Part shown: piece by piece, positions 31,106-41,313 of the stretch | Position numbering within the stretch: position 1 is the first letter of the stretch | How the letters are laid out: every line of letters begins with the position of its first letter | Origin: Sepioteuthis lessoniana | Lineage: Eukaryota > Mollusca > Cephalopoda > Myopsida > Loliginidae | Reading direction: 5' to 3' | Assembly (NCBI GenBank): GCA_963585895.1 | Contig: OY757916.1 | Location: 24,345,016 to 24,409,015, forward strand | DNA: 64,000 nt | Made by a program: the position numbers and the translations under genes | Notes under the pieces: model-generated | Databases searched by the model: none | What the model was told of the DNA's origin: nothing | Seen by the model: the letters and a program-made list of their open reading frames with translations, nothing else

Positions 31106-31405
31106 AGGTGCCCGTGGTGTAATGGTTATCGTCGCAGGATATGGACACGGCGATACGAGTTCAAATCCTGGACCTGACTGATTGCATTTCACATAGCACT
31201 AATACCCTTGGGAAAGGTATGAATCCAAATATTCTCCCCCCAGCAATGGGGAAATAGTAGAGCAGACTGGGTTCTTCAGCCTTGGTGAGGCAACTAGTCT
31301 AGGAGAAGGAAAACTCCGAATTCAAACCTATTAAACTCCGCTTAAAAAATTGACTTTGTGTCATATACTGCCCGAGCGGAGGGGTTGGGTAGATATGATA
31401 AGATT
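31106..31405 (+). mobile_element. SINE-B copy, full length
   Basis: tRNA-like head GTGGTGTAATGGTTATCGTC with B-box GAGTTCAAATCCTG; core AATACCCTTGGGAAAGGTAT, CCAGCAATGGGGAAATAGTA; 3' part ATACTGCCCGAGCGGAGGGG, TTGGGTAGATATGATAA. About 290 bp. Confidence 0.85.
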
Positions 31406-31688
31406 TTTCTTAATGATTTTTGTCAGCATCCATGTAGTGTTTGTTTAAGAGTAGTACTGACAACAACCAATCAGATGCACTGATGAGCAGTCAATAATGG
31501 TCCAAATAAATAAAAACCCAATTCAATTTCCGTTTTGTTTCTTTTCTTTCCTATGTTGAGTGAACGGTAGGGCGTATCAGAGATGATCAGTCTTTGAAAG
31601 GATCAGCAGGGGACGATAGTATGAAGCTGGAAGACCTGAAACTCAACAAGAAACCATGCAAAACATCACTGATGACACCCTACGGTGC
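31406..31688. other. Unassigned sequence
   Basis: Nothing recognised. Confidence 0.4.
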
Positions 31689-31689
31689 T

Positions 31690-32157
31690 AAATGTATTAA
31701 GGCATATATTTAAAGTAAACACAGCCACAGCTTGAAAGAAATTCTGTTTTATTTTATCAGAAAGATCTGACTTCCATATGATCAATAACCTATCAATATT
31801 AATCCACACCTTTGTGTGGTGTGTGTTAACCTCACTTTCAATAGATGAGACAATGCTACTGTGGTTAGTGAAATTGTCTACTAATTTTAGAGATGTGCCT
31901 CTCACAAAATATACACTCTATTTTATTAGTGTTCATGTGAAAACCAGTTCTTGCAGCTGTTTGCTCTTGGCTATGAAGTTGGGATTCAGTTTGGGCAGGT
32001 GTATTTGCTAGAAGCCCTATATCATCTGCATTTGTTATAGTTTCTATAGGATATCGTCTGCTTCTGTAGGATATCTCGTCTGCTTCTTGCCTTTGTTTGC
32101 ATAAAGCCATTTTCTTTTATAAGATCCATTGACATTCGAAGCATGTAGTTTAGACAG

Positions 32158-32158
<1 letters not shown>
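31690..32158 (-). pseudogene. Old RTE reverse transcriptase fragment
   Basis: Antisense frames give LNYMLRMSMDLIKENGF, then ITNADDIGLLANTPAQTE (decayed YADD box), then SLKLVDNFTNHSSIVSS and LLIIWKSDLSDKIKQNFFQA. These align in order with residues 287-435 of the 19.8-kb RT, with frameshifts. It is an internal LINE fragment with neither 3' tail nor 5' end. Confidence 0.8.

Positions 32159-32192
<34 letters not shown>
32159..32192. repeat. (TA)n microsatellite
   Basis: TA run between the RTE fragment and PLE-related sequence. Confidence 0.95.
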
Positions 32193-32194
<2 letters not shown>

Positions 32195-32264
32195 AGGTTA
32201 ATGTTTCTTTTAACAAGACTACAGCAATACTTTTGGATGTCAGTGTAGTGGTGAGCTGCAGGAT

Positions 32265-32520
32265 CATGTATTTTGAAGTATAAGCAACCCCTGATGATGG
32301 CCTATGGAGGGTCCGAAAGCACTCAGGACAATTTTGGGAAATTCATCTATCAATTCCAACCTGAAACTAAGACACTTATCAGGAAACTTGAAAGGATCTT
32401 AAATAGATTATACAGACAAAATTTGTCTTTATTATTTAAATGCTTAAATGAACGACTACTGCCTAACTACACATACTTCAAAATACATGATCCCTCAACT
32501 CACCACGATACTGACACCAA
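32265..32520 (+). pseudogene. PLE-like 5' region and N-terminal frame
   Basis: Open from about 32273 to the (TA)n at 32520. It includes the stem-loop at 32290-32327, then KLERILNRLYRQNLSLLFKC, LNERLLPNYTYFKIHDPSTH. The stem-loop followed by an ORF rich in L/N/R resembles the start of a Penelope-like element; I cannot identify a domain. Truncated at a microsatellite. Confidence 0.4.
32290..32327 (+). ncRNA. Hammerhead-like stem-loop of a PLE end
   Basis: CCTGATGATGGCC, loop, GGGTCCGAAAGCACTCAGG. Outer stem CCTGA/TCAGG and inner GGCC/GGUC pair. It has the same 38-nt length as the stem-loop at 59-96, while loops and flanks differ. Confidence 0.4.
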
Positions 32521-32543
32521 TATATATATATATATATATATAT
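32520..32543. repeat. (TA)n microsatellite
   Basis: Short TA run. Confidence 0.9.
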
Positions 32544-32552
32544 TTATTGGTT

Positions 32553-32772
32553 TAGTTTGTTTGCTTTTTGCTTAATGGCATATCAACCTTAATGGGTTAT
32601 TTAATGTCAAATCCCCTCTTATAAATAAACAATAGTGGTAATATTTAACCCATAGCTAGGAGATAAGGGGATCTGACACCTTTCTTAAGAGTATCTGTGT
32701 AAAAGTGAATCTAACTGCATGACTATATTGCAGTCCAGCATTTTAGCCATGACACCATGGATACTTTTCCCA
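32553..32772 (-). mobile_element. SINE-C copy
   Basis: Antisense: tail GCTTAATGGCATATCAACCT; core TATTTAACCCATAGCTAGGA; head complement CAGTCCAGCATTTTAGCCAT. Confidence 0.75.
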
Positions 32773-32804
32773 ATATATATATATATATATATAGAGAGAG
32801 GGGC

Positions 32805-33206
32805 TGATACTGCTATATGGATGCACTACAAGGACTCTAACAAAACGGCTGGAGAAGAAGCTAGACAGCAATTACACAAGAATGCTGCGAGCAATCTTGA
32901 ACAAGTCCTGGCGGCAACACCCCACAAGACACCAACTGTACGGCCACCTGCCTCCTATCATGAAAACTATTCAAGTTAGATGAACCAGACATGCAGGACA
33001 CTGCTGGAGAAGCAGGGACGAACTCATAAGTGATGTACTCTTATGGACCCCCACACATGGCCGTGCAAAAGCAGGACAACCAGCACGAACATACATTCAG
33101 CAACTATGTGAGGATACCTTCCTGAGGCGATGAACAATAGGGAAAAGTGGCGAGAGAGGGTCAGGGATATCTGTGCTACCAGCATGACATGATGATGATG
33201 ATGATA
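32805..33206 (+). mobile_element. 5'-truncated RTE LINE copy
   Basis: Starts GATACTGCTATATGGATGCA and ends CATGACATGATGATGATGATG. About 400 bp, few differences from the 21.1-21.5 kb region. A small deletion removes GGGTTGTAATCCTGAAGACC near 33117. (GA)n follows the tail. Confidence 0.85.
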
Positions 33207-33262
33207 TATATATATATAGAGAGAGAGAGAAAGAGACAGAGAGACAGAGAGAGAGAGAGCGG
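33207..33262. repeat. (TA)n(GA)n microsatellite
   Basis: Dinucleotide runs after an RTE tail. Confidence 0.9.
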
Positions 33263-34484
33263 TAACTATAACCCAAAAAATGGCATATCTTAACAAGATT
33301 TTTGAAAGATCAATATACCAAAAATGTTCTTAGAGAATATAGCAATTTCCTGTACAGTTTGTAACTGAATAACAATTTTGTTTTGAGCAAAACATTTTTC
33401 AATCCTCCCAATTCTCTGATAGTCTAATTTTGGGTTATTTCTTGTTTTTCTTGTAAGATAATTAAATTTTTTTTTAGTGATTTTCAATTTAGGATGATAA
33501 TAAAATGTAAATAAAGTAAAAATGAAATTCATTGACATTGGAATATAACGAAACAACTGAGAAAATGAACAAGCATAACTCTACCATTTGGAGGCTACAA
33601 TGAATAGTTGATATTGCCATCATTAAAACTGATTAGATATTTAATCAATCGGGTACAATGGGAAACCAATTTTATGAGAATTTGAATCAATTGCAAAAGA
33701 AGTTGAAAGGAACTGTTAGTGTGAAATAATGAAAAACGCAATTTATTTCATATGAAATAAAACTAAGTAAATGATGGCTAAGTTACTGGAAAATTGCCAT
33801 GCTGATGTAGATAACAAACCTGTCACCGAATTCAGAAAAAACATGCCAAAATTTTTTTTGAAATAATTTGATTTAGCCAAAACCATAACAACAGTAGAAA
33901 TAATAATAATGATAATAGCAAAAGATATACAATTCTAAGTACATGTGTATTTTTTGTGCAATAGAGCCTTTTGACTCAAGCAAATGTTTATGTCAAGATA
34001 ATTCATTTAATATGCAATCATTCAGCTTGTGTCTTTCTCTGTTAAAGAGTGGATAAATAAACAAAGACAAAAAAATGGCTGACATAGCATCTCTCTTCAG
34101 GCAGTTTGGATAACATTTTATTTCATAAGACTTAATTTATCATCTTGATAATGACCAAGCAATAAACCATATGGCAACAATCATTAAGTCTTGTAAAAAG
34201 GCCTTCGGTTAATCAGTTGATTCTTGCTTAAATGATTAACATCAATAATTAGAGCTTAAAAAAAAAAGAACGGTTAATTCACAAATATGTATCAAATATT
34301 AAAAGGCTAGGAATTAAGTGTTCCCTTGGATTTGGTTTTGAAGTGAAAGGTCAAATTTTCAGGGAAATATTCACTTGAAAACGGCAAATATCTTTTGCAT
34401 GATTTAGAAGCATGATATTAGTTCTTACTTGATAGTTGAACATGGGTCAAATAGATTTGATAAAAGGTAATCATTTACCATAAT
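33263..34484. other. Unassigned AT-rich sequence
   Basis: No repeat ends, boxes or coding signal in 1.2 kb. Confidence 0.5.
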
Positions 34485-34760
34485 TATGGGTGTATAACAC
34501 ACACTCATGTATAACACACACCCCTAACTTTGGGCAACGAAATTCTGGAAAAATTTTTTTGTGTATAATACTTTCTGACTTTTTAGAATTTGTAGCACAC
34601 ACCCCTAACTTTGGGCAACGAAATTCTGGAAACATTTTTTTATGTATAATTCTCTCTGACTTTTTAGAATTTGTAGCTGTTAAATTTAGTATTTGTCCGA
34701 ATTCTTATCAGTTTGTACTTTAGATAATGATGTACTTTAAATAATGAGGTACTTTAGATA
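34485..34760 (+). mobile_element. Element E fragment with an 81-bp tandem duplication
   Basis: GTGTATAACACACAC end, then CACACCCCTAACTTTGGGCA ... TTAGAATTTGTAG twice in tandem (34516 and 34597). Related on the opposite strand to 52626-53146. Probably a non-autonomous DNA transposon. Confidence 0.6.
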
Positions 34761-34933
34761 ATTAAGAATTTATGTTGTATACATAGTCTTAAAATAAAAA
34801 ATTTACACAGCATTTAGAGCAAAAACAATAAAATATTCACAGAAATATGCAACAAGCTAGAGGCAAAAATAAGCTCCTATTAGAAGAAACAAAATTATAG
34901 ACAAACAAAGGATATTTCTCTGTAATAATTTGT

Positions 34934-35431
34934 ATCATCATCATCATGTCATGTTGCAGGCACGGATATCCCTGACCCTCTCTCGCCACTTCTCCCTATC
35001 ATTCATCGCCTCTGGTCGGTCTTCAGGGCCACATCCCATATACTCACATAGATGCTGAATGTATGTTCGAGCTGGTCGTCCTGCTTTTGTCCGGCCATAT
35101 GTGGGGGTCCATAGGAGTACATCACTTATGAGCTCGTCCCTGCTTCTCCAGCAGTGTCCTGCATGTCTGGTTCATCTAACTTGGATAGTTTTCGTGATGG
35201 GAGGCAGGTGGTCATATAGTTGGTGCATTGTGGGGTGTTGGCACCAGGACTTGTTCAATATTGCTTGCAGCATTCTTGTGTAATTGCCGTCTAGCTTCTT
35301 CTCCAGACGTTTAGTTAGCGTCCAAGTAGTGCATCCATATAGCAGTATCGACACGACCGCTGCCTGGAAGAAACTGAGTTTCATTTTATCGTTGAGGTCT
35401 GATTTCCATATGATCGATAGCTTATCGATCC
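34934..35431 (-). mobile_element. RTE LINE copy, left half of an inverted pair
   Basis: Tail complement ATCATCATCATGTCATG on the left; coding end antisense to CGATAGCTTATCGATC. About 500 bp of the RTE 3' end, several stops. Confidence 0.85.
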
Positions 35432-35613
35432 TATGGACCCCCACATGTGGCCGGGCAAAAGCAGGGCGACCAGCTTGAACATACATCCAGCAGCTATGTG
35501 AGGATACAGGATGTAGCCCTGAAGACCTACCAGAGGCGATGAACAATAGGGAGAAGTGGCGAGAGAGGGTCAGGGATATCCGTGCTAGCAGCATGACATG
35601 ATGATGATGATGA
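35432..35613 (+). mobile_element. RTE LINE copy, right half of an inverted pair
   Basis: Begins CTATGGACCCCCACATGTGG and ends GCATGACATGATGATGATGA. Directly abuts the 5' end of the copy at 34934-35431, so both tails point outward and the last ~180 bp are present on both strands. Confidence 0.85.
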
Positions 35614-35734
35614 TAGAATATGGACTTCTAACTTTAGGGTTGAAAAATAAAGAAAATTAGTGTGAATTATTTACACATAATTATGTTAAATATTTACACC
35701 AAAAGCCATTAAGTCTAATCAATGATTGTCTAAC

Positions 35735-35860
35735 TGGGAGGTTTGGCTGAAATGATCATAGGCTGACCAAGATACTCAAATGGAATGTAATTGAATAAGG
35801 TTTATTTTTTCTACATAGTCTCCTTTTCACTTGTTTCATAGAAGTGTGCTTAGTAGAACA
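35735..35860. mobile_element. Element G fragment (mariner-end MITE)
   Basis: TTTGGCTGAAATGATCATAG, GCTGACCAAGATAC, AAGGTTTATTTTTTC: a decayed version of the GGCTGAAAAGTTCATAGG ends at 37932 and 46922. Confidence 0.5.
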
Positions 35861-35922
35861 AATATTGCCATAGAAAATGGAATCAGGAACCTGTTCTAAT
35901 CATATTTACCAACCCCTTCCCT

Positions 35923-36190
35923 GGGGGTGGATATGACACAAGGTCAATTTTTAAGCAGAGTTTAACAGGTTTCAATTCAGAGTTTTCCTTCTCCTAGACT
36001 AGTTGCCTCACCAAGGCTGAAGAACCTAGTCTGCCCAACTATTTACCTATAGCTTGAGGGAGAATAATTAGATTCATACCTTTCCCAACGGTATTAGTGC
36101 TATGTGAAATGCTATCAGTCTCATCCAGGAATTGAACTCGTGTCGCCGTGTCCATTTCCTACGACGATAACCATTACACCACGGGCAACC
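35923..36190 (-). mobile_element. SINE-B copy, full length
   Basis: Antisense; left end TGGATATGACACAAGGTCAA, right end GATAACCATTACACCACGGG (complement of the tRNA-like head). Confidence 0.85.
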
Positions 36191-36410
36191 TGTTCTAATC
36201 CTGGAAGTGGTTTAGTGTGTTTCACTTAATGCTAAGACTCTTCAGAAAGGCATGAATCCATCTGTTCTCCCTCCAGGTATGAGTAAATAGTAGAGCAGAC
36301 AAAGCTAGAAGTATGGGGCACTCAGTATGAATTGAACTTACTATTCATGGTCTGCTCAACTAGCTTGATAACCATTAAATCATGCAAGATGCCCTGGATT
36401 TAGTATCAAG
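36191..36410 (+). mobile_element. Degenerate SINE-B/C-like copy
   Basis: CAGAAAGGCATGAATCCATC, TGTTCTCCCTCCAGGTATGA, GTAAATAGTAGAGCAGAC match the shared SINE core; head and tail unclear. Confidence 0.5.
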
Positions 36411-36544
36411 TGACAAAGCAAGCAATAAATTATTTGGGCTTTTTTAATTCATGATCCTTAACATTCCAAGAGGTCTTACACCATGATTAAAATAATAACT
36501 TGCATAAATTATGTAATCAAATTAAATCTTCTTGTGTATATTTG

Positions 36545-36965
36545 TGTAATATTACGGACGGGTGCTGTCGTTAATCAGTGAAGGTGTCATGAGACTAGTG
36601 CGTGCGGGCAGAATGACTGTCAAAGTTAGATGTGATTTTAAAATAATCACAGATGTATCATCATGTGTTTCGCTAGTGACATCGAACATTCGAGGATCTT
36701 CGAGTTGTTCCCCAAAATTTCTATATAAGAGAACAAGTAATGAGATTTTAGCTGAGTTGAAGGCAGTTGTCAAAACGGGTGTGTTAAAGTTTCTGGAGGC
36801 CCTGACCCGTCCTACCCCAGTCTGCTACGACCTATCTGCTATGACAGGCGTGTGTCAAACAGCCAGCTCTCACACACACCCCATCACCACTGAGAGGAAG
36901 GGGGAAAAAGGAACTTTTCGAGTTGCAGTGATCATAGCTGAATAAAAACAACTGCTATATTTTCT
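36545..36965 (+). mobile_element. LTR-like sequence, tentative
   Basis: CpG- and GC-richer than its surroundings. It begins TGTAATATTACGGACGGG, has a TATA box (CTATATAAGAGAAC, about 36719) and AATAAA (about 36941), and ends where a 5'-truncated SINE-B starts. TATATTT lies at both edges (36537 and 36956). An open frame of 127 codons crosses it without a recognisable domain. A solo LTR truncated at its right end is my best guess, but no TG...CA pair with a matching target duplication was found. Confidence 0.3.
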
Positions 36966-36967
36966 TC

Positions 36968-37230
36968 CCTCGTCGTAGGAAATAGACACGGCAACACGAG
37001 TTCAAATCCTGAACGAGACTGATTGCATTTCACATAGCACTAATACCCTTGAGAAAGGTATGAATCCAATTATTCTCCCTCCAGCTATGGGTAAATAGTA
37101 GGACAGACTAGGTTCTTCAGCCTTGGTGAGGCAACTAGTCTAGGAGAAGGAAAACTCTGAATTCAAACCTGTTAAACTCAGCTTAAAAATTGACCTTGTG
37201 TCATATCCTGCCCGAGCGGAGGGGTTGGTA
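36968..37230 (+). mobile_element. SINE-B copy, 5'-truncated
   Basis: Starts at CGTCGTAGGAAATAGACACG, so the A-box part of the head is missing; the rest extends to GCCCGAGCGGAGGGGTTGG. Confidence 0.85.
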
Positions 37231-37567
37231 ATATATATATATATTTTTTCTTCCCTTACCTTCGAGTTTGGGTATTTCTTTTTCTGCAAACTTCTTTCTT
37301 TACAGCACAAAACGTTGGTCCTATGGTACATTTGTCTTTCTAAATGATTTCTATACAATACGTGTGAGTATGTATGTATGTATGTATGTGCTGCAAAAAA
37401 GTTTTGGGAATTTGAACAGATTCATCACTCTGGTCCTTGATCAAGTTACCTAGTATTTCCCAAACCTTCTAAAATGTGTCTACTAGCAAAAAAAAAACCA
37501 CTTTATTTTTAAGAAAGGCATTTAAGCTCATTAAAATTTTTGCATGCACACACACACATACATACAC
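37231..37567. other. Unassigned sequence
   Basis: Short (GTAT)n at 37371-37388 and a CA run at 37548-37579. Confidence 0.5.
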
Positions 37568-37568
37568 A

Positions 37569-37832
37569 CACACACACATTGGCCTAGTGGGTAGAGTGTT
37601 TGCCAATGGCCTGAGAAGACCTGGGTTCAATCCTAGGTCGAGTCATACCAAAGACTTAAAAAATGGTACCTGATACCTCCTTGCTTAATATTCAGCATTA
37701 CAAGGTACGTATCAGGGGTAAAGTGGAGCAATCCAGGGAAAGGAGTAGCGCCCTCCCCTACACCTTGGTATAGTAGCTATTGAAAAGGGAGCCTTTGGGT
37801 CACCCTCGACTACAGTCGCCAAAATTACTTTT
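37569..37832 (+). mobile_element. SINE-A copy, full length
   Basis: Directly follows (CA)n. Head TTGGCCTAGTGGGTAGAGTG; B-box GGGTTCAATCC; tail CTCGACTACAGTCGCCAAAA. Confidence 0.9.
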
Positions 37833-37931
37833 TACTTATATGTATATATACGTATATAAAGATATTATATTTATACATATTAATATCAGTATTGCAGGCT
37901 CTTTCATTAAATATTCAAGAATAAATATATA

Positions 37932-38138
37932 CAAGGGATTGCTGAAAAGTTCATAGGCTGATCAAAATAATCTCATAGTGTTGTGACCAAATGAGATTTA
38001 TTTTTAGAAATAGTTTCTTTTGGGAGATCTTTGATTGGTTTTGTAGTGCTTGGATCTCATTGGTCAAAAAAGTAATCAGTCGCAGATATATCATCTGATG
38101 AACTTTTCAGTCTATAAACTTTTCAATCCACTCTTGTA
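37932..38138. mobile_element. Element G, ~205-bp MITE
   Basis: Left end CAAGGGATTGCTGAAAAGTT; right end TCAATCCACTCTTG is its approximate inverted copy, and CATAGGCTGA/CAGTCTATAA lie inside. No coding region. Ends resemble those of mariner-type elements. Confidence 0.6.
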
Positions 38139-38167
38139 TGAAGAGACAAAGAGACCACTACTCCTAT

Positions 38168-38172
38168 ACATA

Positions 38173-38211
<39 letters not shown>
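38168..38211. repeat. (TA)n microsatellite
   Basis: TA run of about 40 bp. Confidence 0.95.
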
Positions 38212-38213
<2 letters not shown>

Positions 38214-38850
38214 TTAACTGTTACATAAGGAAATAATCACCAGATTTCTTACACCAATCAAAAGGCATGCACCTCAACACTGGACATTTCCCTTTTTTTT
38301 TCCTTGTTTCTCATGACTACAATGCATAGATTTTCTGCTTTTATCTCTTTTATTAATTTCTTTTTTTTTTCTTTTTCACTTGGCCTCACAGATAATTAAT
38401 AAACAAAAAATAGGAATAAATAAACAAACAAAAGAAAAAAACAACAAAAGAAAAAACAACAAAAGAAAAAAGAGGTAAAAAAAAAAGATGGCAGGTAAGG
38501 AATCAGCAAAGATCTGTAAAAAGGAATGACATTTTTGTGGTATTGGCACATGTTTTTCTATTAAGGTAAAGATTTTCTGATATTTGGCCAAAATCAGGAG
38601 CCAATTCTTTCAGAAGGTCAAGACAAAGAAGCACTGAAATGAGCAAACAGTTTGTTCTTGACTTGATTATGGAAATGGTTGACACTTGGCAAACCACCAA
38701 AGAAAATATTCCAGTGGGAAGAAATCGGCTTTTTCTGTGAGAGAACAAATATTCAGACAGAAGAAAGTGTTAGGCTGTCTGAATTGTATCAACCTTCTTG
38801 AATGCTATTCCTTAGGAATCCAATAAACATGTCAATAGAAAAATTCTACC
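38212..38850. other. Unassigned sequence with A/T homopolymer runs
   Basis: 38400-38490 is made of (ACAAAAGAAAAA)-like repeats. No gene signal. Confidence 0.5.
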
Positions 38851-39140
38851 AGGGTGAGTCAAAAGTTTTGCAGTATTTTGGTAATTTGAGGCTTAATTTG
38901 GCAACTGTGGATCCTTTGAGTATATGAAGGTGATGAGCCTCACTAGACAGTAAGATGCTTTGTCAAATAGCTTCAATGGCTTGAAGCAGTGCCTCAGAAT
39001 CCACAGTTTTTCTGACCTTGTCTAATCATTAAGATTTTTGAAAGATGAGCAGAATTTCTTGAACCGTCTGGTCACTGTACTGTGGTCAAACATGCCTTCA
39101 CCTTTTGGCCAACAAATATTTTTAGTTGCTTCCACTGTGT

Positions 39141-39590
39141 TATCATCATCATCATCATCATGTCGTGCTGTCCGCACGGATATCCCTGACCCTATCTCTC
39201 GCCACTTTTCCCTATTGTTCATCGCCTCCGGCAGGTCTTCTACATTACATCCTGTATCTGCACATAGCTGCTGTATGTATGTTCGAGCTGGTCGTCCTGC
39301 TTTTGCTCAGCCATATGTGGGGGTCCATAGGAGTACATTACTTGTAAGCTCATCTCTGCTTCTCCAGCAGTGTCTGGTCCATCTAACTTGGATAGTTTTC
39401 GTGATGGGAGGCAGGTGGCCGTATAGTTGGTGCCTTGTCGGGTTTTACTGCCAGGACTTGTTCAATATTCCTCGCAACATTCTTGTGTAATTGCTGTCTA
39501 GCTTCTTCTCCAGCCGTTTTGTAAGCATCCAAGTGGTGCATCCATACAGCAGTATCGACACGACCGCTGCCTGGAAGAAACTGCATATAT
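39141..39590 (-). mobile_element. RTE LINE copy with tail (locus B, left)
   Basis: Tail complement TTATCATCATCATCATCATG on the left, coding end antisense up to GCCTGGAAGAAACTGCATAT, then (TA)n and the PLE fragment. This order also exists at 1690-2401. Confidence 0.85.
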
Positions 39591-39600
39591 ATATATAAAT

Positions 39601-39914
39601 CCTACTCCAGAAGCAGGAATTTATTCAATCAGATGTTCCACTTGTAATAAACCATACATTTGAGAAACATCCAGTCCTCTCAAAAAGACGATTTATAAAC
39701 ACAAATAAACTCTGTTAAAAAAACGACACTAGCTATGCCTGAGACCTGCACAAAAACAAAGAAAAATATGATTTTGATCTAAAGGGAGCAAAAATTATAA
39801 AACATATGCTCAATAAAAAGAAACCATAAGTCACAGAATTGGCAGTTGTTCTCATAGAAACAATAAAACAAAGATCTGGAAAGTTTCAATTATCTCCAAC
39901 TTTGTCCCATAGTG
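39601..39914 (+). pseudogene. PLE GIY-YIG endonuclease fragment (locus B)
   Basis: Translation PEAGIYSIRCSTCNKPYI, stop, ETSSPLKKTIYKHK, as in locus A. The GIY and YI parts of the nuclease motif are kept; the following Gly codon is TGA in both copies, so the mutation predates the duplication. Ends CCCATAGTGTTTGG, where RTE sequence resumes. Copy A ends at the same CCCATAGTGTTTG. Confidence 0.65.
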
Positions 39915-40403
39915 TTTGGATAATTTTCGTGATGGGAGGCCGGTGGCCGTATAATTGGTGCTTTGTGGGGTGTTGTCACCAGGACTTGTTTAATATTGCT
40001 CGCAACATCCTTGTATAGTTGCCGTCTAGCTTCTTCACCAGCCGTTTTGTTAGCATCCAGGTGGTGCATCCATACAGCAGTATCGACACGACTGCTGCCT
40101 GAAAGAAACTGTGTTTCATTTTATCGGTCAGGTCTGATTTCCATATGACTGATAGCTTATCGATAGCTGTCCATGCCTTCGTTAGCTGTGTGTCGATGTC
40201 TTTTTCAGTTGATGAGACACTGCTTCTTAGGTAGGCAAATTTGTCAACCTGTTTCAGAGAGGGTCCGTCTTGTGTGGAAATGTCGCCTGCTTGATTAAAG
40301 CACATATATTCAGTTTTGTGTGCATTGACATGGAGACTAATGCCTGCGGCGCCTCGTTCCAAACTATGCAGTAGTGTTTCAGCTTGTTTGGGTGTATTTG
40401 CTA
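39915..40403 (-). pseudogene. RTE RT fragment lacking its 3' end (locus B, right)
   Basis: Antisense open frame of 128 codons: ERGAAGISLHVNAHKTEYMC, FAYLRSSVSS, WTAIDKLSVIWKSDLTDKMK, LLYGCTTWMLTKRL, RMLRAILNKSW. It matches residues 333-471 of the 19.8-kb RT at high identity. Unlike normal LINE truncation, the missing part is the 3' end. Its left 200 bp (39915-40115) repeat the right 200 bp of the copy on the other side of the PLE (39387-39585). Confidence 0.85.
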
Positions 40404-40659
40404 GTATCTCAAATTAGACTACATTGTATATTTATCTGTGTGACTTTAAATTAATACAGGGAGTGAAGTAATGCACAACATGTCAACGCACGAAATACTA
40501 CAATACTAATAATTTCAGAGCACACCAACAGACCTTTTTTGCTTATTTTGCTATGCATATATATTAGTGTTATAATCTGATACAAATTATCTTAACAGCT
40601 TCAAAGGCATAAGAATAATGTAACATATCTTTCAAATGTACGATTTCACTATTTCAAGG

Positions 40660-40895
40660 TGGGGAATTCTCAATGACATAATGGCTAAAGTGTTGGACTG
40701 TGGCCTCAAAGTAAGTGAGTTCAAATTCCTGTCATGCTATGATAATCACTTTCAGACTAATTCCCTTCGGAAAGGTATGAATCCCTTATCTCCCCAGCTT
40801 TGAGTCAAATAGTAGCGCTGCTGATGGCTTAGGCATTAAATGACCCAAAAATTTGATATGCCATTAAACAAAGAAATGAAATGAAACCAAACCAA
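40660..40895 (+). mobile_element. SINE-C copy
   Basis: Head ATAATGGCTAAAGTGTTGGA; B-box-like GAGTTCAAATTCC; core GAAAGGTATGAATCCC; tail ATTTGATATGCCATTAAAC. Confidence 0.8.
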
Positions 40896-41310
40896 ATTCC
40901 CTATTTCAAACTATAAAACTTTGAAAAATTTTCAAGTTTAAAGATTCTATCTATAATCATTATTGCTTTAAACAAATACCTGGAAAAGAGACTGGGAGTG
41001 ATTGGAGATAAGAGGAAGAATCGAGACCATACAGACCTCATGTTGAGGGAACCTTACCCATCTTACCATAATGGACTCTTTTCACCGTTATTAGTACTAG
41101 AGATTTCGATGCCAGAGGGCAGATCAATATCAGTGTTATCCGAACAGTATGATACTTCTTACCTTTTCTATGTAACTCTATCTTTCTTGGATAATATAAT
41201 CTGTTATCTAATATCCATGTTTGTGTTTTCATTAGAGACCCTTTCCAGGGCCACATCACCTCAGCAGTGTTAAAATCATATATATTAATAGAAAAATAGT
41301 TAAATAGAGT
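40896..41310. other. Unassigned sequence
   Basis: A 91-codon open frame (40998-41273) has no recognisable domain. The following R2/R4-like LINE may begin inside this stretch. Confidence 0.4.
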
Positions 41311-41313
41311 AAT

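Larger units (their letters stand above)
38851..40640. mobile_element. Element F copy split by RTE/PLE insertions
   Basis: Left part 38851-39140 begins AGGGTGAGTCAAAAGTTTTG. Right part resumes at about 40404 (CTCAAATTAGACTACATTG) and ends near 40640 (ATAATGTAACATATCTTTC). About 1.26 kb of RTE and PLE DNA separates the halves, so F is the older element here. Confidence 0.7.

Noticed and set aside
31106-31180. tRNA gene
   Set aside because: A and B boxes are present but no cloverleaf acceptor stem; sequence continues into a repeated SINE body. Same reasoning for all SINE heads.
36562-36945. 127-codon ORF as host gene
   Set aside because: No domain, and the block has LTR-like signals; composition alone is not enough to call a gene.
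39126-39347. Plus-strand frames opposite RTE copies (also 35059-35478 and 2046-2378)
   Set aside because: Antisense shadows of the RTE coding region; the repeated appearance of SLTLSRHFSLLFIASGR is due to LINE copies, not to a gene.
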